DNA from: Mycobacterium sp. 852013-50091_SCH5140682
Lineage (GTDB): Bacteria; Actinomycetota; Actinomycetes; Mycobacteriales; Mycobacteriaceae
Length of the DNA: 64,000 nucleotides
Direction of reading: 5' to 3'
Assembly (NCBI RefSeq): GCF_001665685.1
Contig: NZ_LZTB01000035.1
Coordinates: 62,001-126,000 of the forward strand
The position numbers and the translations under genes are program-made. Below the pieces are notes generated by a model. It did not search any database. It was not told the DNA's origin and was given only the letters and a program-made list of their open reading frames with translations. This document shows positions 43,989 to 52,930 of the stretch, piece by piece. The stretch's first letter is position 1; each line of letters starts with the position of its first letter.

Positions 43989-45518
43989 TCACAGGTGATC
44001 AGACAGAATCAGATCGCTCGCACGGTGCGCGATCATCATGGTCGGAGCGTTCGTGTTGCCTGATGTCAGCGTCGGCATGACCGAAGCATCCACCACTCTC
44101 AGCCGTTCGATGCCATTCACCCGCAGCGTTGTATCCACCACCGAAGCATCGTCCGTGCCCATTCGGCAGGTTCCGACTGCGTGGTAGATGCTGCTCTCCG
44201 CCTTCGCCAGCCACGCCTTGTCGATCGGCGCGCCACCGTCGAGACGTTCTCCGGCGAGCCCACGCATCGCGGCCTGCGATTCAATCAGGTCACGGGTCAG
44301 CGCAACCCCATCGGTCAACTGGCGCACATCGTCAGCGCAACTGAGCCTGGCGAATTCGATCGCCGGTCGTCCGGCACGCAAGCCCACGCGGCCCCGCGCT
44401 TCAGGACGCAACAACACCGTGTACACGGTGAACGCGTCAGACCGCTTCAACGACGCGCGCCCACGAATCGGGTCAAGTTCGTATCGGACTGGGGTGATGG
44501 CAATTTGGAGATCCTCGGTGAACAGCTGCGCCTCAAACGGGGTTGTCGTCAGCGGACCTGTTCCACTCCGGGCAAGGGAATTGAATCCCTTCACGATATC
44601 TATCGGCCCCAGAGTGTTGATCGTGGGCACCTTCGACTCCCAGTGCTGAGCCACGACGAGGTGATCCTGAAAGTTTTCACCTACACCAGCCAGATTCAGC
44701 ACTGAGCCTTCTGGACCGATACCAGACCGTAGTAGCAGTGCCGCACTGCCGATGGCTCCAGCGCTCAGAATGACTTCCTGGCGGGCCCATAGGGTGCGCC
44801 CATCCTCACATTCGACCCCGATAGCGCGACCCGACTTGACCAACACCCTGGCAACCCTGGTATTCGTGATCAGGCGTGGCCGCGAAACTCGTTCCTGCCC
44901 CCGAAGATAGCCGTGGGCTGACGAAGAACGAAGACCCCGTTTCTGATTGACCTGACACCGCGCAACGCCGAGTTGCCTGCGTCCGTTCTGATCAAGGTTG
45001 CGACTGTGCCCCGCTTCGACAGCCGCTTCGATGAACGCATCGTCAAGAACATGACGATGGCCGCACCAGGAGACGTTCACCGGCCCTGAGTCACCGCGAT
45101 ATTCGTCGGCCCCACCGACCCAGTTTTCGATCGCCTTGAAATACGGCAGCACATCGGCACTGGCCCAACCACTTGCGCCACTGGACGCCCAAGCGTCGAA
45201 GTCCGAGGCGCGCCCACGGTTGAACACCATGGCGTTGATGGAACCGCTACCACCAACGATGCGCCCCCCGGCAAAGGCACTCGCCAAACCGCTCTTGCTG
45301 GTGTCGGCCACCACGGGATAGCGCCAGTTCGCCGTGGCAAAGAGCGACATGATGCCGAAAGGCACGCGTACATCCGGTCGTCGATCCGTCCCACCGGCCT
45401 CGACGAGCAGGACGCTGGCCCCCGCAGAGGCCAGGCGGGATGCGACAATCGATCCTGCCGATCCGGCCCCAACCACAATATATTCGGCGTCTCGGTCATC
45501 TAATTCACGCTTCATCAA
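43989..45518 (-). CDS. GMC-family FAD-dependent oxidoreductase
   Basis: A 509-residue choline-dehydrogenase-like enzyme. It has YIVVGAGSAGSIVASRLASA for FAD (residues 14-33), GGRIVGGSGSINAMVFNRG, ILSAGAIGSAALLLRSGIGP, and a C-terminal YHAVGTCRMGTDD with the catalytic His followed by VVDASVMPTLTSGNTNAPTM with the second active-site residue. It oxidises an alcohol to aldehyde with FAD. GGAAGAG lies 7 bases before the ATG. The thioesterase gene is 82 bases upstream on the same strand. Confidence 0.93.
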   Translation of the reverse strand: MMKRELDDRDAEYIVVGAGSAGSIVASRLASAGASVLLVEAGGTDRRPDVRVPFGIMSLFATANWRYPVVADTSKSGLASAFAGGRIVGGSGSINAMVFNRGRASDFDAWASSGASGWASADVLPYFKAIENWVGGADEYRGDSGPVNVSWCGHRHVLDDAFIEAAVEAGHSRNLDQNGRRQLGVARCQVNQKRGLRSSSAHGYLRGQERVSRPRLITNTRVARVLVKSGRAIGVECEDGRTLWARQEVILSAGAIGSAALLLRSGIGPEGSVLNLAGVGENFQDHLVVAQHWESKVPTINTLGPIDIVKGFNSLARSGTGPLTTTPFEAQLFTEDLQIAITPVRYELDPIRGRASLKRSDAFTVYTVLLRPEARGRVGLRAGRPAIEFARLSCADDVRQLTDGVALTRDLIESQAAMRGLAGERLDGGAPIDKAWLAKAESSIYHAVGTCRMGTDDASVVDTTLRVNGIERLRVVDASVMPTLTSGNTNAPTMMIAHRASDLILSDHL

Positions 45519-45600
45519 TGGGCTCTTCCACAGATCTGACGGACGGCAACCGGATTGGGCCGCAGCTCACGGGGACATCAGGCTTCGCGGCTTCACCTGG

Positions 45601-46458
45601 TCACTTCGTCGCAGGTTGAAGCCGGCTCGTTGCAGTCACCGTGGCTACTGTGCACAGCTCGCCCCGACCGCCGCGGCCGAGCACTTCCACAACCGCCGAG
45701 GACCTGCCGACGTGATGAAGGCGGGCGGTCGCGACGAACGGCGCATCGGCTACGACCGGACGCAAGTAGCTGGTGTGCACATGCGCAGTGGACAGGGTGG
45801 GATTGCGCGCGCGGACCGCCTCTGCTGCCGCCAGCTCGGAGACACATGCCGACACACCGCCGTGCAGAATGCCGAATCCGTTCACCCAGTTTCCCGGATT
45901 CAACAGGGCGATCTCGACACCGTCAGTGAGGTCGCGATGTTGGAGTCCGAGCACGGCGCTGGCGTCGAAGTCATCGTGGACGGCGGATGGCGCTGCCGCG
46001 GCGTCGGCCACCGGATCCTCGCCGGTAGCCGCCACATAGGCCGTCCTCGCGGTGCCTACCGCGACCAGTCTTCCTGCGGCCGTGGTGATTCGGCATTGCA
46101 AGAACGCGTCCGGGCCCCCGGTCACATCGACCGCTTCAGCGAACAGGACATCGGTCGACGGGAGGTCCCCGATGACGTCCAGGGACAACTCGGCGGTAAG
46201 CGACCATGTTCTCGGTGGGCGCCGCATATACGGGAGCTCTCCGAGAATGTGATCAGCCAGCACCGCCAAGGCGCCGACCCGTGGCCTCCCCTGCGGGTCA
46301 CGCGCCCACGCCGGGGCAACGAACGCGCACCGATTGCCTCCGGCATCGGTAGGTGAGCAGTCACGAAGCCCGAACCGTGACTCAACCGTCCTCGAGTCCT
46401 CGATCATGCACCACGCGGCGCCGGCGGCAGTCTGACGCGCATCCTCAGCGATCGACAT
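45601..46458 (-). CDS. Double-hotdog acyl-CoA thioesterase-like protein
   Basis: A 285-residue protein with two hotdog domains. The first is around 45-140 (GRPRVGALAVLADHILGELP, TWSLTAELSLDVIG). The second is around 165-275 (WVNGFGILHGGVSACVSELA, TSYLRPVVADAPFVATA), with the PaaI-type HGG loop in the second. It probably hydrolyses an acyl-CoA or aryl-CoA thioester, relieving CoA trapping during catabolism. It is likely co-transcribed with the GMC oxidoreductase. Confidence 0.85.
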   Translation of the reverse strand: MSIAEDARQTAAGAAWCMIEDSRTVESRFGLRDCSPTDAGGNRCAFVAPAWARDPQGRPRVGALAVLADHILGELPYMRRPPRTWSLTAELSLDVIGDLPSTDVLFAEAVDVTGGPDAFLQCRITTAAGRLVAVGTARTAYVAATGEDPVADAAAAPSAVHDDFDASAVLGLQHRDLTDGVEIALLNPGNWVNGFGILHGGVSACVSELAAAEAVRARNPTLSTAHVHTSYLRPVVADAPFVATARLHHVGRSSAVVEVLGRGGRGELCTVATVTATSRLQPATK

Positions 46459-46710
46459 CGTCAGCCCCGTGCCAGAGGCCGAGTGGCGCGTACGTCATTT
46501 GCGGTGATCCCGATAGTCGATCATGACGTCCTCACTGAGAGTTGATGAGCGCCGGTATACACCACGTTGGCGCCTTGATAGAATTTATCGCAGATTCAAA
46601 TTTTATACCAGGGCGAGTCGAGTGCATCGGCAACGCCTACCACCTGCGGTGGGTGCAGAAGTCCCGGGACACGGGTCGAACACATGCGAACACAGCACAA
46701 GGAGGTCGCG

Positions 46711-47184
46711 ATGCACGTGCAACGACGACGACGTTCTATTGCCATGCACCCCAACGAGATCGACGAGTTTCTCGCCGTCCAGCGAACCTGCAGAGTCGGC
46801 ACAGTCACCACCACCGGCCACCCTCATGTGACGCCATTGTGGTTCACCTGGGACGGATCCACACTGTGGCTGTATTCCATCGTAGACAGTCAGCGCTGGA
46901 CGGACCTTGCGCGTAATCAGCGGATCGCGGCCGTCGTCGACACCGGCGAGGCTTACGGCGAGCTTCGAGGCGTTGAGATCACTGGTACCACCAACGTGGT
47001 CGGCGAGGTTCCACGTATCGGCGAACCCCATCAAGCACTCGTTGAACCAGAACGTCTGTTCGCCGAAAAGTACTTCTCGGGTGCGGATTTCGTCAACGAC
47101 GGACGGCACGGCTGGCTCCGTATCACGCCCACGAAAATCACGAGCTGGGACTTCCGCAAACTCGGCGACCACGCCGCTCGATAG
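46711..47184 (+). CDS. PPOX-class F420/FMN-binding protein
   Basis: A 157-residue split-barrel protein: EIDEFLAVQRTCRVGTVTTT, HPHVTPLWFTWDGSTLWLYS, RIAAVVDTGEAYGELRGVEI and the C-terminal WLRITPTKITSWDFRKL. The layout fits mycobacterial F420-binding or heme-binding PPOX-fold proteins. AAGGAGG is 5 bases before the ATG at 46711, settling the start. It is divergent from the thioesterase gene and convergent with the FAD enzyme that follows. Confidence 0.85.
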   Translation: MHVQRRRRSIAMHPNEIDEFLAVQRTCRVGTVTTTGHPHVTPLWFTWDGSTLWLYSIVDSQRWTDLARNQRIAAVVDTGEAYGELRGVEITGTTNVVGEVPRIGEPHQALVEPERLFAEKYFSGADFVNDGRHGWLRITPTKITSWDFRKLGDHAAR

Positions 47185-47194
47185 CCTGGGGGCG

Positions 47195-48482
47195 CTACCC
47201 GCTCAACAGCCGCCGAGCTGCACGATCGCCACTGACCACCGCAGTCTCCACCCCCAAGTGAGCAAGGTAGTCACCTGCGATAGCCACGCGCGCCGGCATG
47301 GTGTCTCTGAGCTGCATCATCGCGCAGTAGTGGCCCGGAGGGCAGATGGCAAGGGCCCGGTCAGAGGTGAACACCTCCGCCTCAGGCTCGGGGAAGTCCT
47401 TGCCCAACGTTTCAGCGACATGTCGCAGCGCCGTATCGATGAGTTCGTCGTTGGTGAGATCCTGCGTTGCCCTGCTCGAGAAATACGAGTTGGTCATACA
47501 GGCTCCAGGCGGTACCAAACGCGACGACGCAGACGACTTCACAATCGTGCCCAACAACGGGCGCGGACCAATGCCGATCGGCAGGATCATCTCAAATTTG
47601 TTACCTGGCCAGGGGGTTACGGCGCCAGCGCAGGTTGACATGGGCCATCGATGCGTACCGGGCTGAATTGAGAGCCTGTACCGTGGCGGGTTCCAGAACA
47701 GTTTCGAGCAGCTGGGCGGCGCGGCGGGCGTCGGTTGCGACGACCACTCCCTCGACATGCAGCACCGACGCGTCTGCGGTTACGATTTTTACGCCGTCGC
47801 GGCCACTCTCGATGCCGGTGACCTCGGCGCCGAGCCGGACGTCGATGCCGCGCGTCAATGCGCAACAGACACTGCCCATCCCCTCCCGCGACAGGAAGAA
47901 CTTGGCCCGGTGTGCGCGCTTCATGACGCCCTGCAGATACGGCACCGACAGCTCTCGACAATCGGTGCCGAAGGACGGCTCGATCAACGGCCGAACAAGG
48001 CATTCGAACAGCGGATCGCCGAGTCGGCGACGCGCCCAGGCCTCCATGTTCTCGCCTTTGTCGAACTGCGCCAGGCTGTCGGTTTCAAACGGCTCAGGGG
48101 CCGGGCTCAGGATCGACTGTGCCGCCCGCACCGTCAACCGGGCTTTGTCACGCAGCGTCAGCATAGGTATCTTGAAAAACGAAGGCATGTAGTCGTATTG
48201 GACCGGGTGAAGACTGCGTCCATCCCAGAGTCCGGCGAGCGGCGGCGACCACGGCTCCAGCAGATTCTGCGCGCCACTGTCGTTCAGTAGTTCGATGCAT
48301 TTCGCGTAGGAGTTGAGCATGTAGATCGCCCCGACCTCGACTCCGAAGCCGTCCCGTTGGACAGTCCTGGTGCGACCACCAAGGTTGTCCGATGCCTCGA
48401 ACAGGACGACGTCATGTCCCGCGCGCTTGAGCACGAAGGCGGCCGCGCTACCCGCGGCTCCCCCACCTACCACTGCGAACAT
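47195..48482 (-). pseudogene. FAD-dependent amine-oxidase/protoporphyrinogen-oxidase-like protein, frameshifted
   Basis: The first frame (48482-47601) starts MFAVVGGGAAGSAAAFVLKR and NLGGRTRTVQRDGFGVEVG, then runs to HVNLRWRRNPLAR and a stop. The second frame (to 47195) continues as WPGNKFEMILPIGIGPRPLL and ends with ARVAIAGDYLAHLGVETAVV, the FAD-binding C-terminus. Removing one C from the run of five at 47612-47616 joins them as NPWPG. The full enzyme would be about 429 residues. GGAGAG precedes the ATG. Marked as broken, but a sequencing error in the C-run is equally possible. Confidence 0.85.
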
Positions 48483-48534
48483 GAACTCTCCATTCTCGTC
48501 CTGAATCACGTTGTCCCATATGCACGCACCGCTG

Positions 48535-48807
48535 CTATGCGTAGAGATAGAGCCCAATCAAGAGGCCGGCGACCACCACGTTCCACACGCCGAACACTGC
48601 CTTCAGGGCCGGCGGCGCATCCCGGATCTCCATGAAGTACCTTCCGACGAAATGCACTTTGGCGAAGGCGATCACGATGATGCTGATGGCCGCGTAGCGC
48701 TGCGGCAATTCATGCCCGACCCCGAGGGTCCACGACGCCAGCGTCGCAGCGACAAGGACGAACCAGACGATGGTAATGCGGTCACGCACAAGAGTTGTCA
48801 GCATCAT
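48535..48807 (-). CDS. Cytochrome c oxidase subunit IV-like membrane protein
   Basis: A 90-residue protein with three hydrophobic helices: ITIVWFVLVAATLASWTLGV, YAAISIIVIAFAKVHFVGRY and AVFGVWNVVVAGLLIGLYLY. The central helix with FAKVHFVGRYFMEIR is typical of the COX4/NorF-like group. The ATG at 48807 overlaps the stop of the COX3-like gene (ATGA), so the two are translated together. No subunit I or II gene is in the window. Confidence 0.8.
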   Translation of the reverse strand: MMLTTLVRDRITIVWFVLVAATLASWTLGVGHELPQRYAAISIIVIAFAKVHFVGRYFMEIRDAPPALKAVFGVWNVVVAGLLIGLYLYA

Positions 48808-49412
48808 TTCACCAAGTAGAGGAGCGGGAAGATCACAATCCAGAGCAGATCGACCATGTGCCAGAAACACGCGGCACCTTCCAGATAGCCCTGCTCACGC
48901 CCGTCCAAGGCCGGCTTGCGAGTCAGCTTGACAACCAACCCGAGCAGCACCAGACCGATGGCGACGTGAAACAGGTGCAGCCCGGTCATCACGTAGAAGT
49001 ACATGAAGAACTGGTTGGTCGCCGGCACCACCCCATGCGAAATCTTCAGACCATATTCGATGGCTTTGTTGATCACGAAGATCACACCGCACGCCATGGC
49101 CCCGTAGGTGAGCCAGCGGGCCAATTGGTGGGCACTCTGCCTCACGGCGCGGACTGCGGTGACCACCAACAGCGAACTGGTCAACAACACCAGTGTGTTG
49201 ACCACCCCGAAAGTCTGGTTCAGCTTGAGCTGAGATGTGTTGAAGAGGGCTGGATCCTGGCCGCGGTAATACAGGTACACGCTGAACAGCAACGCGAATA
49301 CGGTCATGTCGCCAAAGAGGAATACCCAGACACCTTCCTCCGCGGGAAGCCGCCCCTTAGGCTGCGTCTTCTTCCGGGTGGCGGCGGACGGCTGTGTCCG
49401 CGCCGATGTCAT
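48804..49412 (-). CDS. Cytochrome c oxidase subunit III-like protein (NorE type)
   Basis: A 202-residue protein with five hydrophobic helices: VWVFLFGDMTVFALLFSVYL, FGVVNTLVLLTSSLLVVTAV, WLTYGAMACGVIFVINKAIE, MYFYVMTGLHLFHVAIGLVL and ACFWHMVDLLWIVIFPLLYL. The short form and HMVDLLWIVIF match NorE/CtaE-like subunit III. The ATG at 49412 has GGAGG 4 bases upstream. It is divergent from the acyl-CoA dehydrogenase at 49570 and shares the regulatory region at 49527 with it. Its partner catalytic oxidase must be encoded elsewhere, or it serves another complex. Confidence 0.87.
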   Translation of the reverse strand: MTSARTQPSAATRKKTQPKGRLPAEEGVWVFLFGDMTVFALLFSVYLYYRGQDPALFNTSQLKLNQTFGVVNTLVLLTSSLLVVTAVRAVRQSAHQLARWLTYGAMACGVIFVINKAIEYGLKISHGVVPATNQFFMYFYVMTGLHLFHVAIGLVLLGLVVKLTRKPALDGREQGYLEGAACFWHMVDLLWIVIFPLLYLVK

Positions 49413-49526
49413 CGTGCCTCCGTAGCCGACATGAGCGTCCCGGGAAGCGCGTCGGCGCGGTCGCTGATCGTCGCGGTACAGGTCTTCAAGGCCAGGACAC
49501 CCCTTCATCGTCGATGTGGGTCACAG

Positions 49527-49545
49527 AAAATAATTTAACATAAAA
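49527..49545 (-). promoter_or_regulatory. Shared AT-rich regulatory motif, copy 3
   Basis: Minus-strand reading TTTTATGTTAAATTATTTT is identical to the 52911 copy at 18 of 19 positions. It lies between the divergent COX3-like (49412) and acyl-CoA dehydrogenase (49570) genes. Confidence 0.65.
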
Positions 49546-49569
49546 TAAAAACAACGGTAGGGTGCTTTC

Positions 49570-50724
49570 ATGCACAATCAGCTCAGCGATGAAGAGATCC
49601 TGCTCGTCGAGACCGTACGGTCCTTCATCGACCGCGAGGTCAAACCAACCGTGCGCGACGTGGAGCACGCGAACGAATATCCCGAGCGCTGGATCGACCA
49701 GATGAAGCAGATCGGGATCTACGGGCTGGCGGTGCCAGAGGCCTATGGCGGCAGCCCGGTGTCGATGCCCTGCTATGCGCAGGTGACTCAGGAACTGGCT
49801 CGCGGCTGGATGAGTCTGGCCGGAGCAATGGGCGGGCACACCGTGGTGGCCAAACTGCTCACGCTGTTCGGCACCGAAGAACAGAAGCAGAAATACCTGC
49901 CCAAGATGGCCACCGGTGAGATCCGCGCCACCATGGCGCTCACCGAGCCCGGGGGCGGGTCGGACCTGCAAGCCATGACCACCGTCGCGAGAACCGACGG
50001 GACGGATCTGGTGATCACCGGCGCCAAGACCTGGATTTCCAATGCCCGCCGCTCGGATCTCATCGCCCTTCTGTGTAAGACCGACCCGACCGCAGTGCCC
50101 AAACACAAAGGCATCTCCATCGTGCTGGTCGAGCACGGGCCGGGTCTGACCGTCTCGCGTGACCTGCCCAAGCTGGGCTACAAGGGCGTCGAATCCTGCG
50201 AGCTGGCGTTCGACGACTACCGCATCGGTGTGTCAGCGATCCTGGGTACCGAACCGGGCAGGGGTTTCGCGCAGATGATGAAGGGCCTGGAGACCGGCCG
50301 CATCCAGGTGGCCTCCCGGGCGCTTGGGGTGGCCACCGCCGCGCTGGATGACTCACTGGCCTACGCCCAGCAGCGCGAGAGCTTCGGCCAGCCAATCTGG
50401 AAGCACCAGTCGATCGGCAACTATCTGGCCGATATGGCCACCAAGCTGACCGCGGCTCGGCAGCTCACCTGGTATGCCGCCGAACGCTACGACAGCGGGG
50501 AACGCTGCGACATGGAAGCCGGGATGGCCAAATTGTTCGCTTCCGAGGTGGCGATGGAGCTCGCACTGAATGCCGTGCGCATCCACGGTGGCTACGGCTA
50601 TTCCACCGAGTACGACGTCGAACGCTATTTTCGCGACGCCCCGCTGATGATCGTGGGCGAAGGCACCAATGAGATCCAGCGCAACGTCATCGCGTCGCAG
50701 CTGGTCTCCCGCGGCGGGATCTGA
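49570..50724 (+). CDS. Acyl-CoA dehydrogenase (MCAD-like catalytic Glu position)
   Basis: A 384-residue flavoenzyme introducing the alpha-beta double bond into acyl-CoA. It shows MALTEPGGGSDLQAMTTVAR and KTWISNARRSD (FAD/substrate contacts), GRIQVASRALGVATAALD, and GGYGYSTEYDVERYFRDAPL. The catalytic base is probably Glu364 in VGEGTNEIQ, the position used by medium- and short-chain enzymes. GGTAGGG lies 7 bases before the ATG. An APH-like gene follows after 5 bases; that pairing is common in mycobacteria. Confidence 0.95.
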   Translation: MHNQLSDEEILLVETVRSFIDREVKPTVRDVEHANEYPERWIDQMKQIGIYGLAVPEAYGGSPVSMPCYAQVTQELARGWMSLAGAMGGHTVVAKLLTLFGTEEQKQKYLPKMATGEIRATMALTEPGGGSDLQAMTTVARTDGTDLVITGAKTWISNARRSDLIALLCKTDPTAVPKHKGISIVLVEHGPGLTVSRDLPKLGYKGVESCELAFDDYRIGVSAILGTEPGRGFAQMMKGLETGRIQVASRALGVATAALDDSLAYAQQRESFGQPIWKHQSIGNYLADMATKLTAARQLTWYAAERYDSGERCDMEAGMAKLFASEVAMELALNAVRIHGGYGYSTEYDVERYFRDAPLMIVGEGTNEIQRNVIASQLVSRGGI

Positions 50725-50729
50725 ACGCC

Positions 50730-52147
50730 GTGACCGACAGCGCGGTCGATCGCCCTGCCACCGACACCCGCTGGGACGGCCTGGAGAATCCCTGGCCGCA
50801 GCTGTTCGACTGGGTGGAAAGCGAAACCGGGGGTCGCATTCTCGAGTGGAAGCGACAAGCCCGGTGGCGACCGTCCTGGTTCCTCACCGTGGAGATCGAC
50901 GGTGAAGCTCACCGCCTCTACGCCCGCTGCCAGCGCGAAGAATCAATGCCCTGGACCCGCACGCTCTCGTTGCGGCGCGAGTACGACATCATGCGGGTAT
51001 TGCACGACGAAGGGGTCGCCGTGCCCGCTCCCCTGGCGTTCTGCGAGGAACCCGAGGCGATACTCATGGCGTCGGTCGACGGGCGGGACCGTTTCGACGA
51101 ACGTGACGATGAGCGGGTTCGCGGCGCAGTGATCGCCGACTACGTCGAGAGGCTCGCTGGTGCCCATCGAGTAGGAACCGGCGCTTTCGAGGCGATCGGC
51201 CTGTCCAAACCGGCAACACCACAGGACGTCGGGTACATGGGATTCGGGCTGTCCGAGCAGTGGTATCGCGAAGTCAAACCGGGTCCGGATCCGGCCATCG
51301 AATTCATCATCGGCTGGCTGCACCGACACGTTCCGCTTCACCGGGACGTGGTGTCTTGGATCCATTTCGACGCTGGGCAGTTCTTGCACGCCGAGGGACG
51401 CGTTACCGCGTTGATGGACGTCGAATTCAGCTGCCTGGGCGATCCACTGGCCGACCTCGGCGCGATGCGGATGCGCGACACTGCACAGCCGATCGGGGAT
51501 CTGACCCATGCCTTCACGGTCTACGCGAAGGCAAGTGGTCAGCCAATCGACCGGCAGGTCGTCAATTTCCATGCCGTCAGATTCGCACTGCTCACCGCGA
51601 TGCTCTCGGCGGGTACCCGCGCGAATCCTCCGGCCGAGTTCGATCTCGCCCAGTGGCAGGCATGGTCGCTCATGTCACTGACGATCTGCTTGGAAATCAT
51701 CGCCGAAGAGAGCGAATTTCAACTCGCTCCCCCGCAGCGCTCACATATCCGAGAATCCGCAACGCCGGCGCACACCTTGCCGTGCAGCGCATCGTGGACG
51801 ACCTACTCGCCAACGAGAACATCGACAGCTACCTCGCGTTCCGCCTCCGTGTCGTACGCGACCTGCTACCAGGATTGCAACGCAGCGCGCAGGCGATGCC
51901 GTACGTGGACGCGTTGGACCAGGCCGAGGCGGACGAACTGCTCGGCTTCGCCCCCCGGGACTGGATTCAGACCGATCAGGATCTGGAGGACTTCGTCTCG
52001 CATCACGGCGCCACCTGTGAGGCCGAGGTCGCGCGCCTGCTGGCCCGGCGCGTACGCCGGCAGATCGACCTCATCACGCCCGGCATGCGCGACGTCCGCG
52101 GCTTCCGCGTGCAACCGATCAACTGGGCGGCGATACCCTCGACATGA
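50730..52147 (+). pseudogene. Phosphotransferase family protein (APH fold), frameshifted
   Basis: From the GTG at 50730 the frame gives RWRPSWFLTVEIDGEAHRLY, YDIMRVLHDEGVAVPAPLAF, WIHFDAGQFLHAEGRVTALM and DVEFSCLGDPLADLGAMRMR, an APH-like kinase with modified HGD and DWE motifs. At the C-run 51729-51733 the frame is lost. One extra C would continue it as AALTYPRIRNAGAHLAVQRI and RQIDLITPGMRDVRGFRVQP to a stop at 52147. Without correction the first frame runs on into the TetR gene. About 472 residues if repaired. It forms an operon with the acyl-CoA dehydrogenase. Confidence 0.85.
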
Positions 52148-52202
52148 GGCCGTTTCGACCACGCACTCGATCATGACTGGGTGGCGCTCATATCATCTAC
52201 CG

Positions 52203-52853
52203 ATGCCCTCCAAGCTGTCAGCGTCCGGTTCCGACGACACAAAAGCCAAAAGGACGCGCACGCGCATCCTCAACGCTGCCGCCCAGGTTCTCAGCGTCAA
52301 GGGCTACGCCGGTACCCGACTGACCGATATCGCTGACGAAGCCGAACTCCAAGCGCCGGCGATCTATTACTATTTCAAATCCCGTGAGGACCTCATCGAA
52401 GAGGTCATGTTCTGCGGGATCAGCGATTTGCGGAAGTATCTGCAGGAGGCGCTCGATGCCCTGCCGCCGGAAACGGCTCCGATGGACCGCATCATGACTG
52501 CGGTTGAGTCGCACCTGCGGCACGAGCTCGAGTTGTCCGACTATGCGCGGGCCTCGATCCGCAATTCGGGGCAGATCCCCGAGCATCTAAAAACTCGGCA
52601 AAAGAAGGAAGAGGCCGCCTACGACCGGATCTGGCGCGGATTGATGAAGGACGCTGCGGCCGACGGTCAGATCCGCGACGATCTGAATCCGCCGCTGGCC
52701 CAGGCACTGGTGCTCGGCGCCCTCAACTGGTCGGCCGAATGGTGGCATCCCCGGCGAGGCTCCGTCGAGACCATGGTGTCCAACGCGCAGGTATTCGTTA
52801 AGCACAGCCTCAGTCCGTCCCCCAAGCCGCAGCGTTCCCGACGACGTCGCTGA
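52203..52853 (+). CDS. TetR-family regulator, paralogue of the one at 41014
   Basis: A 216-residue regulator: RILNAAAQVLSVKGYAGTRL, TDIADEAELQAPAIYYYFKS for the HTH, and RHELELSDYARASIRNSGQI, GALNWSAEWWHPRRGSVETM in the ligand domain. It is closely related to the TetR at 41014. The upstream frame is continuous with the frameshifted phosphotransferase, but the natural start is the ATG at 52203 (MPSKLSASG) or 52173. It lies between two beta-oxidation operons that share the motif at 49527 and 52911, making it the best candidate regulator of both. Confidence 0.93.
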   Translation: MPSKLSASGSDDTKAKRTRTRILNAAAQVLSVKGYAGTRLTDIADEAELQAPAIYYYFKSREDLIEEVMFCGISDLRKYLQEALDALPPETAPMDRIMTAVESHLRHELELSDYARASIRNSGQIPEHLKTRQKKEEAAYDRIWRGLMKDAAADGQIRDDLNPPLAQALVLGALNWSAEWWHPRRGSVETMVSNAQVFVKHSLSPSPKPQRSRRRR

Positions 52854-52910
52854 GTACCCGGAGCTCGTCCCTGTGATCCTGTGCGGGGACTCCACTAACA
52901 GCATTTTTGA

Positions 52911-52929
52911 TTCTATGTTAAATTATTTT
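52911..52929 (+). promoter_or_regulatory. Shared AT-rich regulatory motif, copy 4, overlapping a leaderless-type promoter
   Basis: TTCTATGTTAAATTATTTT ends 1 base before the thiolase ATG (52931). TAAATT at 52919-52924 fits the mycobacterial TANNNT -10 element, with the ATG 7 bases later at the expected transcription start. A repressor bound here would block the promoter directly. Confidence 0.65.
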
Positions 52930-52930
52930 C

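Noticed and set aside
50730..52853. Single 707-codon fusion of phosphotransferase and TetR
   Set aside because: After the C-run at 51729 the frame loses all similarity until the TetR start; the other frame carries the true phosphotransferase C-terminus, so the fusion is a frameshift artefact.
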